Shown: piece by piece, positions 6,300 to 14,127 of the stretch
How positions within the stretch are numbered: the first letter of the stretch is position 1
How the letters are laid out: each line of letters opens with the position of its first letter
Origin: VFMC01 sp031400715
GTDB taxonomy: Bacteria; Actinomycetota; Acidimicrobiia; Acidimicrobiales; Ilumatobacteraceae
NCBI GenBank assembly: GCA_031400715.1
Contig: JANNQK010000021.1
Span: forward strand, 1 to 21,130
DNA length: 21,130 bases
Direction: 5' to 3'
Translations under genes and position numbers: made by a program
The notes under the pieces: model-generated
The model's input: only the letters and a program-made list of their open reading frames with translations
Database searches by the model: none
Told to the model about the DNA's origin: nothing

Positions 6300-7940
6300 A
6301 TGACGCAGCAACTGTCGGAGAACTGGGCCACGCTGTGGGAGGCGCTGGCCGATGCCCAACCCGACCACGTCGCCGTGGTGGTCGGCGACCGCCAGATGCG
6401 CTGGCGCGACCTGGACCATCGAGCAGCCAAGCTGGCCGGCGCACTCACCGCAGCGGGCGTCGGCGCGACCAGCAAGGTCGGGCAGTTGCTCTACAACTGT
6501 CCCGAGTACCTGGAGACGGTCTACGCGCTGTTCAAGGTGCGGGCCACTCCCGTCAACGTGAACTACCGCTACGTCGCCGACGAGGTCGCGTACATCCTCG
6601 ACAATGCCGACGCCGAAGTGATCGTCTTCCACGGATCGCTCGGCGACCGACTCGCTGGAGCGACGGACCGGCTGCCTCACCTGAAGCTGCTGCTCCAGGT
6701 CGACGACGGCAGTCCGTTGGTCGCCGGCGCCCAGTGGTACCACGAGTTCCTCGACGCGGCCGACCCCGCGCCGCGGATCGAGCGATCCGGTGAGGACTAC
6801 CTGTTCTTGTACACGGGCGGCACGACGGGCATGCCCAAGGGCGTGATGTGGCGCCACGTCGATCTGTTCGGTGCACTCGGCTTCACGAGCTACCTCTCGA
6901 TGGGGCTCGACGTTCCGACCACCCCTGAGCAGGTGGGACGAGTCGCTGCCGAGCTGAACGGAGCCGGCCGTAGCCCGGTGAACCTGTGCGCTCCCCCGCT
7001 GATGCACGGCACGGCGCTGTTCCTGGCGATCGGCGCGTTCATCCTCGGCGGCACCGTGGTGCTGCTCGGCGGGCGCCGCTTCGACGCGGACGAGCTGTGG
7101 GGACTCGTCGAAGAACACCGCGTCACCCAGCTGTCGATCGTGGGCGACGCGTTCGCGCGACCGATGGTGGCGGCCCTCGAGGCTGCCGAGGCGCATGGCC
7201 GGCGGTACGACCTGTCGACGGTGCAGCGCATCGTGTCGACCGGTGCCACGTTGTCGGCCGACCACAAGCGGGCGTTCCAACAACGGTGTGCCGGTGCGGT
7301 GATCATGGACATGATCGGTGCCAGCGAGGGTGGCCCGTTCGCCGTGTCGATGACCATGCCCGGAACCCAACCTGCGGCCACGGCGGTCTTCACCGCGCCG
7401 CCCAACGCGGTGGTGATCGACGACGAAACCGGCCTGCCCGCCGAGCGCGGCTCGGGCATCATCGGCATGCTGGCCGTGAGCGGCGCGATGCCCCAGGGGT
7501 ACTGGAAGGACGAGGCCAAGTCGGCGAGCACGTTCCGCGTGATCGAGGGCACCCGGTACACCGTGCCCGGCGACTATGCGACGATCGAAGCCGACGGGAC
7601 GGTCCACCTGCTCGGCCGTGGTTCGGTGTGCATCAACACAGGCGGCGAGAAGGTGTACCCCGAGGAAGTCGAAGTGGCCGCTCGGTCACATCCGGGCGTG
7701 CTCGACTGCAACGCGGTCGGGGTTGCCGACGAGCGCTTCGGCCAAGCCGTGGTGCTGGTCGCGTCGCGGGCGACGGGCACCGCCGCGACCGACGCCGAGG
7801 TGATCGACCACGTCCGCAGCCAGCTCGCCGCGTACAAGGCCCCCAAACGCGTGGTGTGGGTGGAGGCCGTGTACCGCAGCCCGAGCGGCAAGGCCGACTA
7901 CCGCTGGGCCTCCGCAGCGGCCATCACCCCTGACCGATAG
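6300..7940 (+). CDS. fadD: FadD19-like acyl-CoA synthetase (AMP-binding, ANL superfamily)
   Basis: This 546-residue enzyme should activate a carboxylic acid to its CoA thioester through an acyl-AMP. The ATP-binding P-loop is YTGGTTGMPKG (171-181) and the aromatic/Glu motif is GASEGG (340-345). The hinge region LLGRGSVCINTGGEKVYPEE spans 437-456, and the catalytic C-terminal Lys is K531 in SPSGKADYRWA. From memory, GVMWRH after the P-loop, GSVxINxGGEKVYPEEVE and SPxGKxDYRWA closely match mycobacterial FadD19, which activates C26 steroid side-chain acids. Substrate here is therefore plausibly a branched or sterol-like acid, but other fatty acids are possible. The start at 6300 follows a strong Shine-Dalgarno run. 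A TACGAT hexamer at 6247-6252 could be its -10 box. Confidence 0.9.
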   Translation: MTQQLSENWATLWEALADAQPDHVAVVVGDRQMRWRDLDHRAAKLAGALTAAGVGATSKVGQLLYNCPEYLETVYALFKVRATPVNVNYRYVADEVAYILDNADAEVIVFHGSLGDRLAGATDRLPHLKLLLQVDDGSPLVAGAQWYHEFLDAADPAPRIERSGEDYLFLYTGGTTGMPKGVMWRHVDLFGALGFTSYLSMGLDVPTTPEQVGRVAAELNGAGRSPVNLCAPPLMHGTALFLAIGAFILGGTVVLLGGRRFDADELWGLVEEHRVTQLSIVGDAFARPMVAALEAAEAHGRRYDLSTVQRIVSTGATLSADHKRAFQQRCAGAVIMDMIGASEGGPFAVSMTMPGTQPAATAVFTAPPNAVVIDDETGLPAERGSGIIGMLAVSGAMPQGYWKDEAKSASTFRVIEGTRYTVPGDYATIEADGTVHLLGRGSVCINTGGEKVYPEEVEVAARSHPGVLDCNAVGVADERFGQAVVLVASRATGTAATDAEVIDHVRSQLAAYKAPKRVVWVEAVYRSPSGKADYRWASAAAITPDR

Positions 7941-7943
7941 CGT
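7938..7943 (+). promoter_or_regulatory. Putative -10 box TAGCGT for a leaderless transcript of the DUF2510 gene
   Basis: TAGCGT fits the TANNNT -10 consensus and its first three bases are the stop codon of the CoA ligase. Exactly seven bases separate it from GTG 7951, the usual distance from -10 to the transcription start. The same arrangement recurs before the M16 peptidase and DoxX genes. No convincing -35 is visible. Confidence 0.5.
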
Positions 7944-7950
7944 CCTGCCG

Positions 7951-8763
7951 GTGAACGACCGGCCGACCGCAACTCCCGCCGGTTGGTTCCCCGACCCGCT
8001 CGGCCGCTACGACCATCGGTGGTTCAACGGAACGTCGTGGACCGCCGACGTGTCCGTCGACGGAGGTCGTTTCGTCGATCCCTCACCGATGTCGGGAATC
8101 AGCGGCCCGGACGCACCGGCGCACGCAGCGCTCGGATCGCCGAGTGCTGCCTTCGGTGCTCCGTTCGGCACGCCGATCGCCGGCACGACTCAGCCGTCGC
8201 GCACGCTGGCCGTGCTGGCGCTGATCGCCGGTCTCGTCTCGGTCCTCACCGGCTGGATGCCGATCGTCTTCGTCGTCGGCGCCGTCGCGGGCATCGCCGC
8301 GATCGCGTTGGGTGTCGTTGCACGAGGTCGCACGAAGCAAGGCAGGGCACGAGGTCGGGGCATGGCGCTCGCGGGCCTCATCCTCGGACCGATCGGCCTC
8401 GCGTCGTGTGTGGTCGGCGTGCTCCTCACGGGTGCACTTCTGCGCGAAGTGCGTGAGTACACCGAGCCAGGCCCGGTCGACGTCGTGGTGGAGACGTGCG
8501 TGGTGGATGGGCGCGCCGTGCGAACGAGCGGAACGATCGAGAACCTCGACGACCGGACACACGACTACTCGATCGTGATCGAGGTGGTCGACGGAGGCGA
8601 CGTGGTCGATCGGGACAACGTCGCAGTCGACGGCGTCACCGCAGGTGAGGTGCGTCGTTGGGAGCACCTCATCCTCACCCGCCGCGACACCCCGGCCAAT
8701 GCCGACTGCGACGTCTTCGCCGTCAACGGCCCGTTCCCGTTCGGTCTCGACCCGAACCCCTGA
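7951..8763 (+). CDS. DUF2510/DUF4190-like membrane protein with extracytoplasmic domain
   Basis: This 270-residue protein has three parts. Residues 9-44 are a DUF2510 module (AGWFPDPLGRYDHRWFNG), a short Trp-rich domain common in actinobacterial membrane proteins. Residues 83-162 hold two hydrophobic helical hairpins with GVVARGRTKQGRARGRGMAL between them, the DUF4190-like pattern. Residues 165-270 should lie outside and resemble a small beta-domain (TCVVDGRAVRTSGTIENLDD) with two cysteines (183 and 253) that could form a disulfide, reminiscent of FxLYD-type domains. GTG 7951 is chosen because the DUF2510 motif begins just after it and a -10-like box lies seven bases upstream. The function of such proteins is unknown. 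The gene converges on the M16 peptidase gene with a 12-base gap. Confidence 0.8.
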   Translation: MNDRPTATPAGWFPDPLGRYDHRWFNGTSWTADVSVDGGRFVDPSPMSGISGPDAPAHAALGSPSAAFGAPFGTPIAGTTQPSRTLAVLALIAGLVSVLTGWMPIVFVVGAVAGIAAIALGVVARGRTKQGRARGRGMALAGLILGPIGLASCVVGVLLTGALLREVREYTEPGPVDVVVETCVVDGRAVRTSGTIENLDDRTHDYSIVIEVVDGGDVVDRDNVAVDGVTAGEVRRWEHLILTRRDTPANADCDVFAVNGPFPFGLDPNP

Positions 8764-8775
8764 CCCCGGTCGGGC

Positions 8776-11751
8776 TCAGGCCGGAAGGGTCACGATCTGG
8801 ATGTACTGGGTCGGCAGTGCCCAGCGACGGATCGCCTCGGCGACGTCATCACGGGTGATCTCCTGCGCGACGAAGTACTCGTTCACGTAGTCGACGATGT
8901 CGGCGTTGCCCGAGGGATCGACCAACACCTTCAGAACCTCGTCGTTGATCGTCTGGTTGTCGATGAAGCCCAAGCTCTCGACGACGACCGCCTGTGCCGA
9001 CGAGAACTCCTCGGCCGACGGCCCCGCCTGACGCAGGTCTTCCAGCTCGACCAGCACCTGCCGCGCCACGTCTGCCACCAGCGCAGGCGATGTCGACACC
9101 GAGACGTACAGCTCGGCGTTCGGCGTCGGACCGCCGGTGATCTGGAACGATGCCGACGGCGAATAGGTCTCGCCCAACTCCTCCCGCAACCGATCGACCA
9201 GGCGACTGCTCACCAGCTCGGCGACGATCAGGCCCACCGTGTCGTCGGCGCGCGACGGCGTTGCCGGCGCAGTCCACAGCGTGGTGACGGCAGCTCGTTC
9301 GCCCGTGCCGGCGCGCACGGTCTCGCGAACGACGCCGGCTGGCGGGGCCGGCTCGGCGAAGTCGACGTTCTCGACTCGACCGGTCGACGGCAGCGTGCCG
9401 AGGTACCTGCGAGCCAGATCCTCCACCTCGTCCACGTCGACATCGCCGCTGATCGCGAACACCCAGTCCGACGCGTCTCCGTAGCGATCGCGCATCACGC
9501 GTTCGATCCCGTCGACGTCGACGGTCTCCAGCTGGGCAGCATCGAGATCGAGGAATCTCGGGTCGTCGTAACGGGCCTCGAGCAACGCCACCGCTCCCGC
9601 GTAGTCGGGATCGGAGCCGGGGTTCTCCGCGAGCGGCAGCGCGTCGGCGAGGTAGTTCTCCAACGCGACGCGATCGACCCGCGGATCGGTCATCAGCAGG
9701 TGCACGTACTGGAACAGCGCTTCGGTGTCCTTCGTCGCCGAGTAGCCCGTGAGATCCTCGGTGAACGCGCTGATCGAGGCGTAGAGATCGATCTCGCGAT
9801 CGGCGACGAACGCGTCGAACGCGACCGGATCGACGTCGGCCACACCGCTCTCGTACACGACCTCACCGGCCACGGAAGCATCTGGCAGATCGGCCTCCGC
9901 GACGGCGGTGAGACCACCGGGACTGCGACCGTCGAACTGCAGGTACCCCTCGACGATCTTCGTCGGATTGATCACCACCCGTACGCCGTTGGCGAACTCG
10001 AGCACGGTCGGATCGAAGCCATCGAATGCAACGTCTCCGGCCAACGCAAAGCGGTCGATCTCGGCCACCGGCTCGGGCGACGCCATCAACTCGTCGAGCG
10101 ATTCGGCCGTGTCGCGACGCGACGCGAGCGGGCGGGTGCTCGTGGTTTCGGCGATGGTCACGAGCTCGTCCACCGACGGCGCATCGATGGCCTCGGCCTG
10201 CGGCAGGCTGACGAACATGTGCGGTCCTGACCGCTCCCAGCGATCGACGAACGCCCACGCCAGCGTCTGTGGAGTCACCCGATCGAGCACCGCATCGACG
10301 AAGTCGAACTGGCGTTGAGCGGACACCACCCCGTCGTCGTCGAGGAAGTCGGTCACATAGCCGTCGGCGAACTCGGCGTCTTGCCGTGAGCCTTGGCCTT
10401 CGATCGCCGACACGTTGGCGCTGCGAACCGTGCCGACCGCCCGAGCGACCTCAGCGTCGGTGACGCCGAAGCGCCGCACACGCTCGTACTCGTCGAGGAT
10501 CGCGGTGATCGATGCCGTCACCCCGTCGCCGCTCACCTCGATCGAGATCTCCGGCGCATCGAGGGACCGCACGTACGAACTGGATGTCGCCGACGCCGAA
10601 CGGAACGGCGCCGTGCCGCGGGCGGCATCGTCCGACAGACGCGTCGCGATGATGTCGAACACGAGTTGGTCGAGGATCGATCGCTGCACGCGCTCCTCGA
10701 CGGAGCGATCCAGATCGATCGCGAGGGGCAGCGTCACGAAGGCATAGCCGCTCGTGAGGTCGGGATCGGAGAACACGCTCGCTTCCGGCACCGGGCCCGG
10801 GGCGAAGGTCAGCTCGGGCCGCGGTGTGGTGTCACCCCGGGCGACCACCGACTCGAATCGATCGATGATGCCCTGCTCGATCGCGCCGGCATCGACATCG
10901 CCCACCACGACGATCGCCGCGTTGTCAGGCCGGTACCACGTGTCGTAGAAGCGCCGGAGCGGTTCGGTGGTCATCCCCGAGATCGCTTCGGAGGTGCCGA
11001 TCGGCTGTTGACCCTCGTACGGCGTGCCGTCGAAGAAGAGCGCATCGATCGCCGCGAACGCGCGACCGTCGACCGACTCCTCACGACCCCGGAACTCGTC
11101 GAGCACGACCCCGCGTTCCGATGTGACCGCATCTTCGGTGATCGTCGCCGCGCTGAGCCACTCGCTCAACACGTCGAGACCGGTGTCGACCACGTCGCGA
11201 TCGTTCGGCATGGTGAGCTCGTAGACGGTTTCGTCGGTGCTCGTGTAGGCGTTGACATCTGCACCGAAGGCAGCACCGAAGCTGCGCAGCACTGCGGTGA
11301 GCTCGTTGTCCGGGAACCGCTCGGTGCCGTTGAACAACATGTGCTCGAGGAAGTGCGCCGCGCCCGATTGGTCCGGGTCCTGCAACGCAGAACCGGCGTC
11401 GACGGCCAGCCACATCGAGACGCTGCCACCGGGGTTGTCGTTGGCGCGCACGTAGTACCTGAGCCCGTTGTCGAGCGTGCCGCTCACGGTCTCGGGATCT
11501 GGCTCGCCCAGCGACGGCAACCCCTGTGCGTCGGGCACCTCGGTCGCCGTGGCCGGGAAGGCGTCATCGGCACCACCATCGGAGCCGGAGACCGTGGCCG
11601 TCGGGTCGGTCCCGCTGCCTTCCGTGGCGCCCGCGCTCTCGGTGGACACCGAAGAACTCGCGCGCTCGTCGTCAGGCGAGCATCCGGCAGCGAGGCCGAC
11701 CATCACCACCGACAGAGCCACAGCGAGCGTTCGAGTCGTCCGGAGTCGCAT
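8776..11751 (-). CDS. M16-family zinc metallopeptidase lipoprotein, two-half (PqqL/pitrilysin-like)
   Basis: This 991-residue protein begins with a lipoprotein signal peptide whose lipobox LAAGC places lipidated Cys24 at the membrane surface. A Ser/Thr/Gly/Asp-rich linker (25-80) follows, then a full two-half M16 peptidase. The N-terminal half has the inverted zinc motif HFLEH (133-137) with the third ligand Glu212 in SERGVVLDE, 75 residues on. The C-terminal half lacks HxxEH but keeps the Arg/Tyr substrate-binding stretch RLREELGETYSPS (854-866). Such enzymes cleave peptides enclosed between the halves. The start at 11751 is preferred over the open ATG at 11847, because the signal peptide starts here and a TAGAGT box lies seven bases upstream. 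Substrate is unknown; surface peptide degradation or maturation is likely. Confidence 0.92.
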   Translation of the reverse strand: MRLRTTRTLAVALSVVMVGLAAGCSPDDERASSSVSTESAGATEGSGTDPTATVSGSDGGADDAFPATATEVPDAQGLPSLGEPDPETVSGTLDNGLRYYVRANDNPGGSVSMWLAVDAGSALQDPDQSGAAHFLEHMLFNGTERFPDNELTAVLRSFGAAFGADVNAYTSTDETVYELTMPNDRDVVDTGLDVLSEWLSAATITEDAVTSERGVVLDEFRGREESVDGRAFAAIDALFFDGTPYEGQQPIGTSEAISGMTTEPLRRFYDTWYRPDNAAIVVVGDVDAGAIEQGIIDRFESVVARGDTTPRPELTFAPGPVPEASVFSDPDLTSGYAFVTLPLAIDLDRSVEERVQRSILDQLVFDIIATRLSDDAARGTAPFRSASATSSSYVRSLDAPEISIEVSGDGVTASITAILDEYERVRRFGVTDAEVARAVGTVRSANVSAIEGQGSRQDAEFADGYVTDFLDDDGVVSAQRQFDFVDAVLDRVTPQTLAWAFVDRWERSGPHMFVSLPQAEAIDAPSVDELVTIAETTSTRPLASRRDTAESLDELMASPEPVAEIDRFALAGDVAFDGFDPTVLEFANGVRVVINPTKIVEGYLQFDGRSPGGLTAVAEADLPDASVAGEVVYESGVADVDPVAFDAFVADREIDLYASISAFTEDLTGYSATKDTEALFQYVHLLMTDPRVDRVALENYLADALPLAENPGSDPDYAGAVALLEARYDDPRFLDLDAAQLETVDVDGIERVMRDRYGDASDWVFAISGDVDVDEVEDLARRYLGTLPSTGRVENVDFAEPAPPAGVVRETVRAGTGERAAVTTLWTAPATPSRADDTVGLIVAELVSSRLVDRLREELGETYSPSASFQITGGPTPNAELYVSVSTSPALVADVARQVLVELEDLRQAGPSAEEFSSAQAVVVESLGFIDNQTINDEVLKVLVDPSGNADIVDYVNEYFVAQEITRDDVAEAIRRWALPTQYIQIVTLPA

Positions 11752-11758
11752 CCGTCCG

Positions 11759-11764
11759 ACTCTA
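11759..11764 (-). promoter_or_regulatory. Putative -10 box TAGAGT for a leaderless M16 peptidase transcript
   Basis: On the minus strand TAGAGT (TANNNT) is followed by CGGACGG and then ATG at 11751, an exact seven-base spacing. TTCCGA lies 18 bases upstream (11783-11788) as a weak -35 candidate. No Shine-Dalgarno sequence precedes the ATG, consistent with leaderless initiation. Confidence 0.5.
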
Positions 11765-11893
11765 CGGACCGCGTCGGAGAATTCGGAACGATGCTCGACT
11801 TCTTGAACCGACGTTGAAAGGCAGCAACCGACGATGCGTAGTGGCACAGTGGCTGCACCGGGTCGGCATGGACCTGACGATCGGCGGACCCGG

Positions 11894-12433
11894 TCAGTCG
11901 TGGTTGAAGATCACACCTGCTTCACGGGCTCTGGCCGTGGCTGCGCCCATCTTGGCGCCGTCGTAGCCGACGCGGAGTCCGGGCGCGATCGATACGACGA
12001 CGCGCCGCGGGGAGTCGAGCATCTTGGCGAACTCGAGCACACGGTCGGGGCCGTACTTGCCCATCAGCCGCTCGGCCAGGAGGGGATAGAACCACTGTCG
12101 GGTCTCGTCGTCCTCGTGCACCGTGGCGATGCCCTTGAACGTCACCGTCTTGTTCGCCCCCATCGACGTGCCACTGGAGGTGATGGTGACCACCACCCGC
12201 GGGTCGCGGCGGATGGCAGGGATGCGCTTGCGTTGCCCGCTGGCCGTCATCCAGATGGTGCCGTCGTCGGTGCGGAGGTAGCTCATGATCGCGGCCATGG
12301 GCGATCCGTCCTTGGTGACCCAGCCGAAGGTGCATTCGTTCTGCTCGGCGATCAGTCGCTCTTCGTGCTCGGGGTCGAGGCCGTAGACGGTGACGTCTTC
12401 GTAGTTGGTGATCAGATTCGGTTCGCTGCTCAT
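11894..12433 (-). CDS. PPOX-type split-barrel flavin/F420-dependent oxidoreductase family protein
   Basis: This 179-residue protein has the pattern of the pyridoxamine-5'-phosphate oxidase-like split barrel. The strands include CTFGWVTKDGSPMAAIMSYL (34-53), then TIWMTASGQRKRIPAIRRDP (59-78), where Ser/Arg/Lys would contact cofactor phosphate, and VVVTITSSGT. In actinobacteria many such proteins bind F420 or FMN and reduce or oxidise small molecules; which cofactor is used cannot be read from sequence by eye. The gene lies 25 bases downstream of the SDR gene on the same strand, so the two are probably cotranscribed. The assignment to the fold family is firm and the reaction is unknown. Confidence 0.8.
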   Translation of the reverse strand: MSSEPNLITNYEDVTVYGLDPEHEERLIAEQNECTFGWVTKDGSPMAAIMSYLRTDDGTIWMTASGQRKRIPAIRRDPRVVVTITSSGTSMGANKTVTFKGIATVHEDDETRQWFYPLLAERLMGKYGPDRVLEFAKMLDSPRRVVVSIAPGLRVGYDGAKMGAATARAREAGVIFNHD

Positions 12434-12458
12434 CGGGGAATCGCTTTCTCGGTCGGGT

Positions 12459-13253
12459 TCACGTGGAGCTCTCGGTGGGGAGGGTGGGGAGATCGAAGTG
12501 GCCGGCGTTGGCGCTCAGGCCACCATCGACGGCCAGCACCACGCCGTGCACGAAGCTGGCTGCGGGCGACGCGAGGAACCAGATCGCTTCCGCCAGCTCA
12601 CTCGGCTGGCCCCAGCGCTGCAACGGGATGCGGCGAGCCATCGCGGCATGCACCTCGGGCATCGTGGTCAGCCGCTGCGTCATGCCGGTCTCGACCGGGC
12701 CGGGCGCGACGGCGTTGATGCGGATGCCCTGACTGCCGTAGTCCATCGCCATGCCGCGCACGAGGTTGATCACCGCTGCCTTGGATGCGTTGTACGCCCA
12801 GTTGCGCGGGTCGCCACCGAGGCCCGACGTGGATGCCGTCACGACGATCGCGCCGCTGCCACTGCTGGCTCGCATCGCCGGCGCAGCGTGCCGCACGCCG
12901 AGCGCGACGGCGCGCACGTTCACTGCGACGATCCGGTCGAACATCTCGATCGCAGCAGGATCTTCCACGTGCAATCCACCCGCGATGCCGGCGTTCAGCA
13001 CGGCCACGTCGAGGCGGCCGAATCGGTCGAGCGCTGCAGCGACCGCCGCCGCGTCGGTGGCTTCGAGCGTCACGTCGCCAGGCAGCGCGACCACCTCTGC
13101 GACGCCGTCGGTCCAAGCGAGTGACTGCTCGGTGAGATCGACCGCCACCACGGCGAACCCACGCGCCAGGAACAGCTCGGCCGTCGCTCGGCCGATGCCC
13201 GAACCGGCGCCGGTGACGATGGCAACGGATCGATCTCCCGTTCCGACGTTCAT
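12459..13253 (-). CDS. Short-chain dehydrogenase/reductase (classical SDR)
   Basis: This 264-residue protein is a classical SDR, an NAD(P)-dependent oxidoreductase of alcohols or ketones. The cofactor motif TGAGSGIG is at 14-21, with Asp39 after the second strand (VVAVDL) favouring NAD(H). LNAG is at 86-89, the structural Asn at 112, and the catalytic Ser141, Tyr154 and Lys158 (YNASK) are all in place. The C-terminus has VHGVVLAVDGGLSAN, the usual end of the fold. ATG 13253 has GGAG seven bases upstream. It heads a minus-strand pair with the PPOX-like gene and is divergent from a second SDR gene. The substrate cannot be inferred. Confidence 0.9.
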   Translation of the reverse strand: MNVGTGDRSVAIVTGAGSGIGRATAELFLARGFAVVAVDLTEQSLAWTDGVAEVVALPGDVTLEATDAAAVAAALDRFGRLDVAVLNAGIAGGLHVEDPAAIEMFDRIVAVNVRAVALGVRHAAPAMRASSGSGAIVVTASTSGLGGDPRNWAYNASKAAVINLVRGMAMDYGSQGIRINAVAPGPVETGMTQRLTTMPEVHAAMARRIPLQRWGQPSELAEAIWFLASPAASFVHGVVLAVDGGLSANAGHFDLPTLPTESST

Positions 13254-13318
13254 CCGAAGGCTCCGACCCGCACGCGCGGGGCTCGCGCCGCTGCAACTCG
13301 CCGTGAGGTCATGGCCGC

Positions 13319-13328
13319 ACCCTATGCT
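13319..13328. promoter_or_regulatory. Putative overlapping divergent -10 boxes
   Basis: In the 110-base divergent region ACCCTATGCT holds TAGGGT on the minus strand (13319-13324) and TATGCT on the plus strand (13323-13328), sharing two bases. Both fit TANNNT and face the two SDR genes, at about 65 and 35 bases from their starts. The two promoters would exclude each other sterically. No clear -35 boxes were seen, so this is tentative. Confidence 0.3.
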
Positions 13329-13363
13329 CCGCGCAGTTCAGAACTTCGAGTGGGGGTACTTCC

Positions 13364-14116
13364 ATGGATCTTGGTCTTGCTGGCAAGAAGGCAATCGTCA
13401 CGGGTGGCAAGCGGGGCCTCGGCTTCGCGACCGCTCAGCTGCTGGCGGAAGAAGGCTGCGACATCGCCTTCTGCGCCCGCGGTGACGTGTCCGAGGCAGT
13501 CGCCGCGCTGGAGGCGACCGGTCGCAAGGTGTACGGCGCCGGCATCGATGCCTCGGATGCAGATGAGTACAAGGGTTGGCTCGCCCAGGCTGCCGAGCAG
13601 CTCGGCGGCTGCGACATCTTCATCCACAACATGTCGGGTGCAAGTGGCCGAGGCGAGGCCGCGTGGGTGAACAACCTCAACCTCGACATCTTCGGTCTCA
13701 CCCGAGCACAGGAGGTGCTGGCGCCGATCATGGAGGCGGGCGGCGGTGGCTCGATCGTGTGCCTGTCGTCGATCGCCGCGCAGGAGGAGTTCGCCGGCCC
13801 CGGCAGCTTCGGTCCGATGAAGGCCGCCATGGTCGCGTATGCGAGCAACCTGTCGCAGTCGCTGGCGCCCAAGGGCATTCGCGTGAACATGGTGTCGCCC
13901 GGCCCGGTCTTCTTCGAAGGCGGCAACTGGGACACGATCAAGACGCACATGACCGCGTTCTACGACACCATCGTCGACAAGATGCCGCTCAAGCGCCTCG
14001 GTGAGCCGAAAGAGGTGGCCAACACGATCGCGTTCCTGGCCTCCCCCGCAGCCAGCCTGATCACCGGTGCCAACGTCGTCATCGACGGCGGGTACACCAA
14101 GCGCATCAACTTCTGA
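13364..14116 (+). CDS. Atypical SDR-family protein with catalytic Tyr replaced by Phe
   Basis: This 250-residue protein has the full SDR fold: TGGKRGLG cofactor motif (13-20), HNMSG (88-92) in place of NNAG, Asn106, Ser136 and Lys153, and the terminal GANVVIDGGYTKRINF. The residue 13 after Ser136 and 4 before Lys153, which should be the catalytic Tyr, is Phe149 (SFGPMK). The codon is TTC, a single-base change from TAC. Without that hydroxyl, ordinary proton transfer should fail, so the protein may catalyse something else, use another acid/base or be a non-enzymatic partner. The start ATG 13364 follows a GGGGG run with seven-base spacing. It heads a probable operon with the ThuA-like and dehydrogenase genes (11-base gap, then an overlap). 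Confidence 0.88.
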   Translation: MDLGLAGKKAIVTGGKRGLGFATAQLLAEEGCDIAFCARGDVSEAVAALEATGRKVYGAGIDASDADEYKGWLAQAAEQLGGCDIFIHNMSGASGRGEAAWVNNLNLDIFGLTRAQEVLAPIMEAGGGGSIVCLSSIAAQEEFAGPGSFGPMKAAMVAYASNLSQSLAPKGIRVNMVSPGPVFFEGGNWDTIKTHMTAFYDTIVDKMPLKRLGEPKEVANTIAFLASPAASLITGANVVIDGGYTKRINF

Positions 14117-14127
14117 GTCGGCCCACG

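Noticed and set aside
10393..11817. Long open frame (474 codons) on the plus strand
   Set aside because: It lies antisense within the M16 peptidase gene, has no recognisable domain and is rich in Arg/His/Gly, as expected of a shadow frame in GC-rich DNA.
11752..11847. Upstream extension of the M16 peptidase to ATG 11847
   Set aside because: The lipoprotein signal peptide begins at 11751 and the putative -10 box lies inside the extension.
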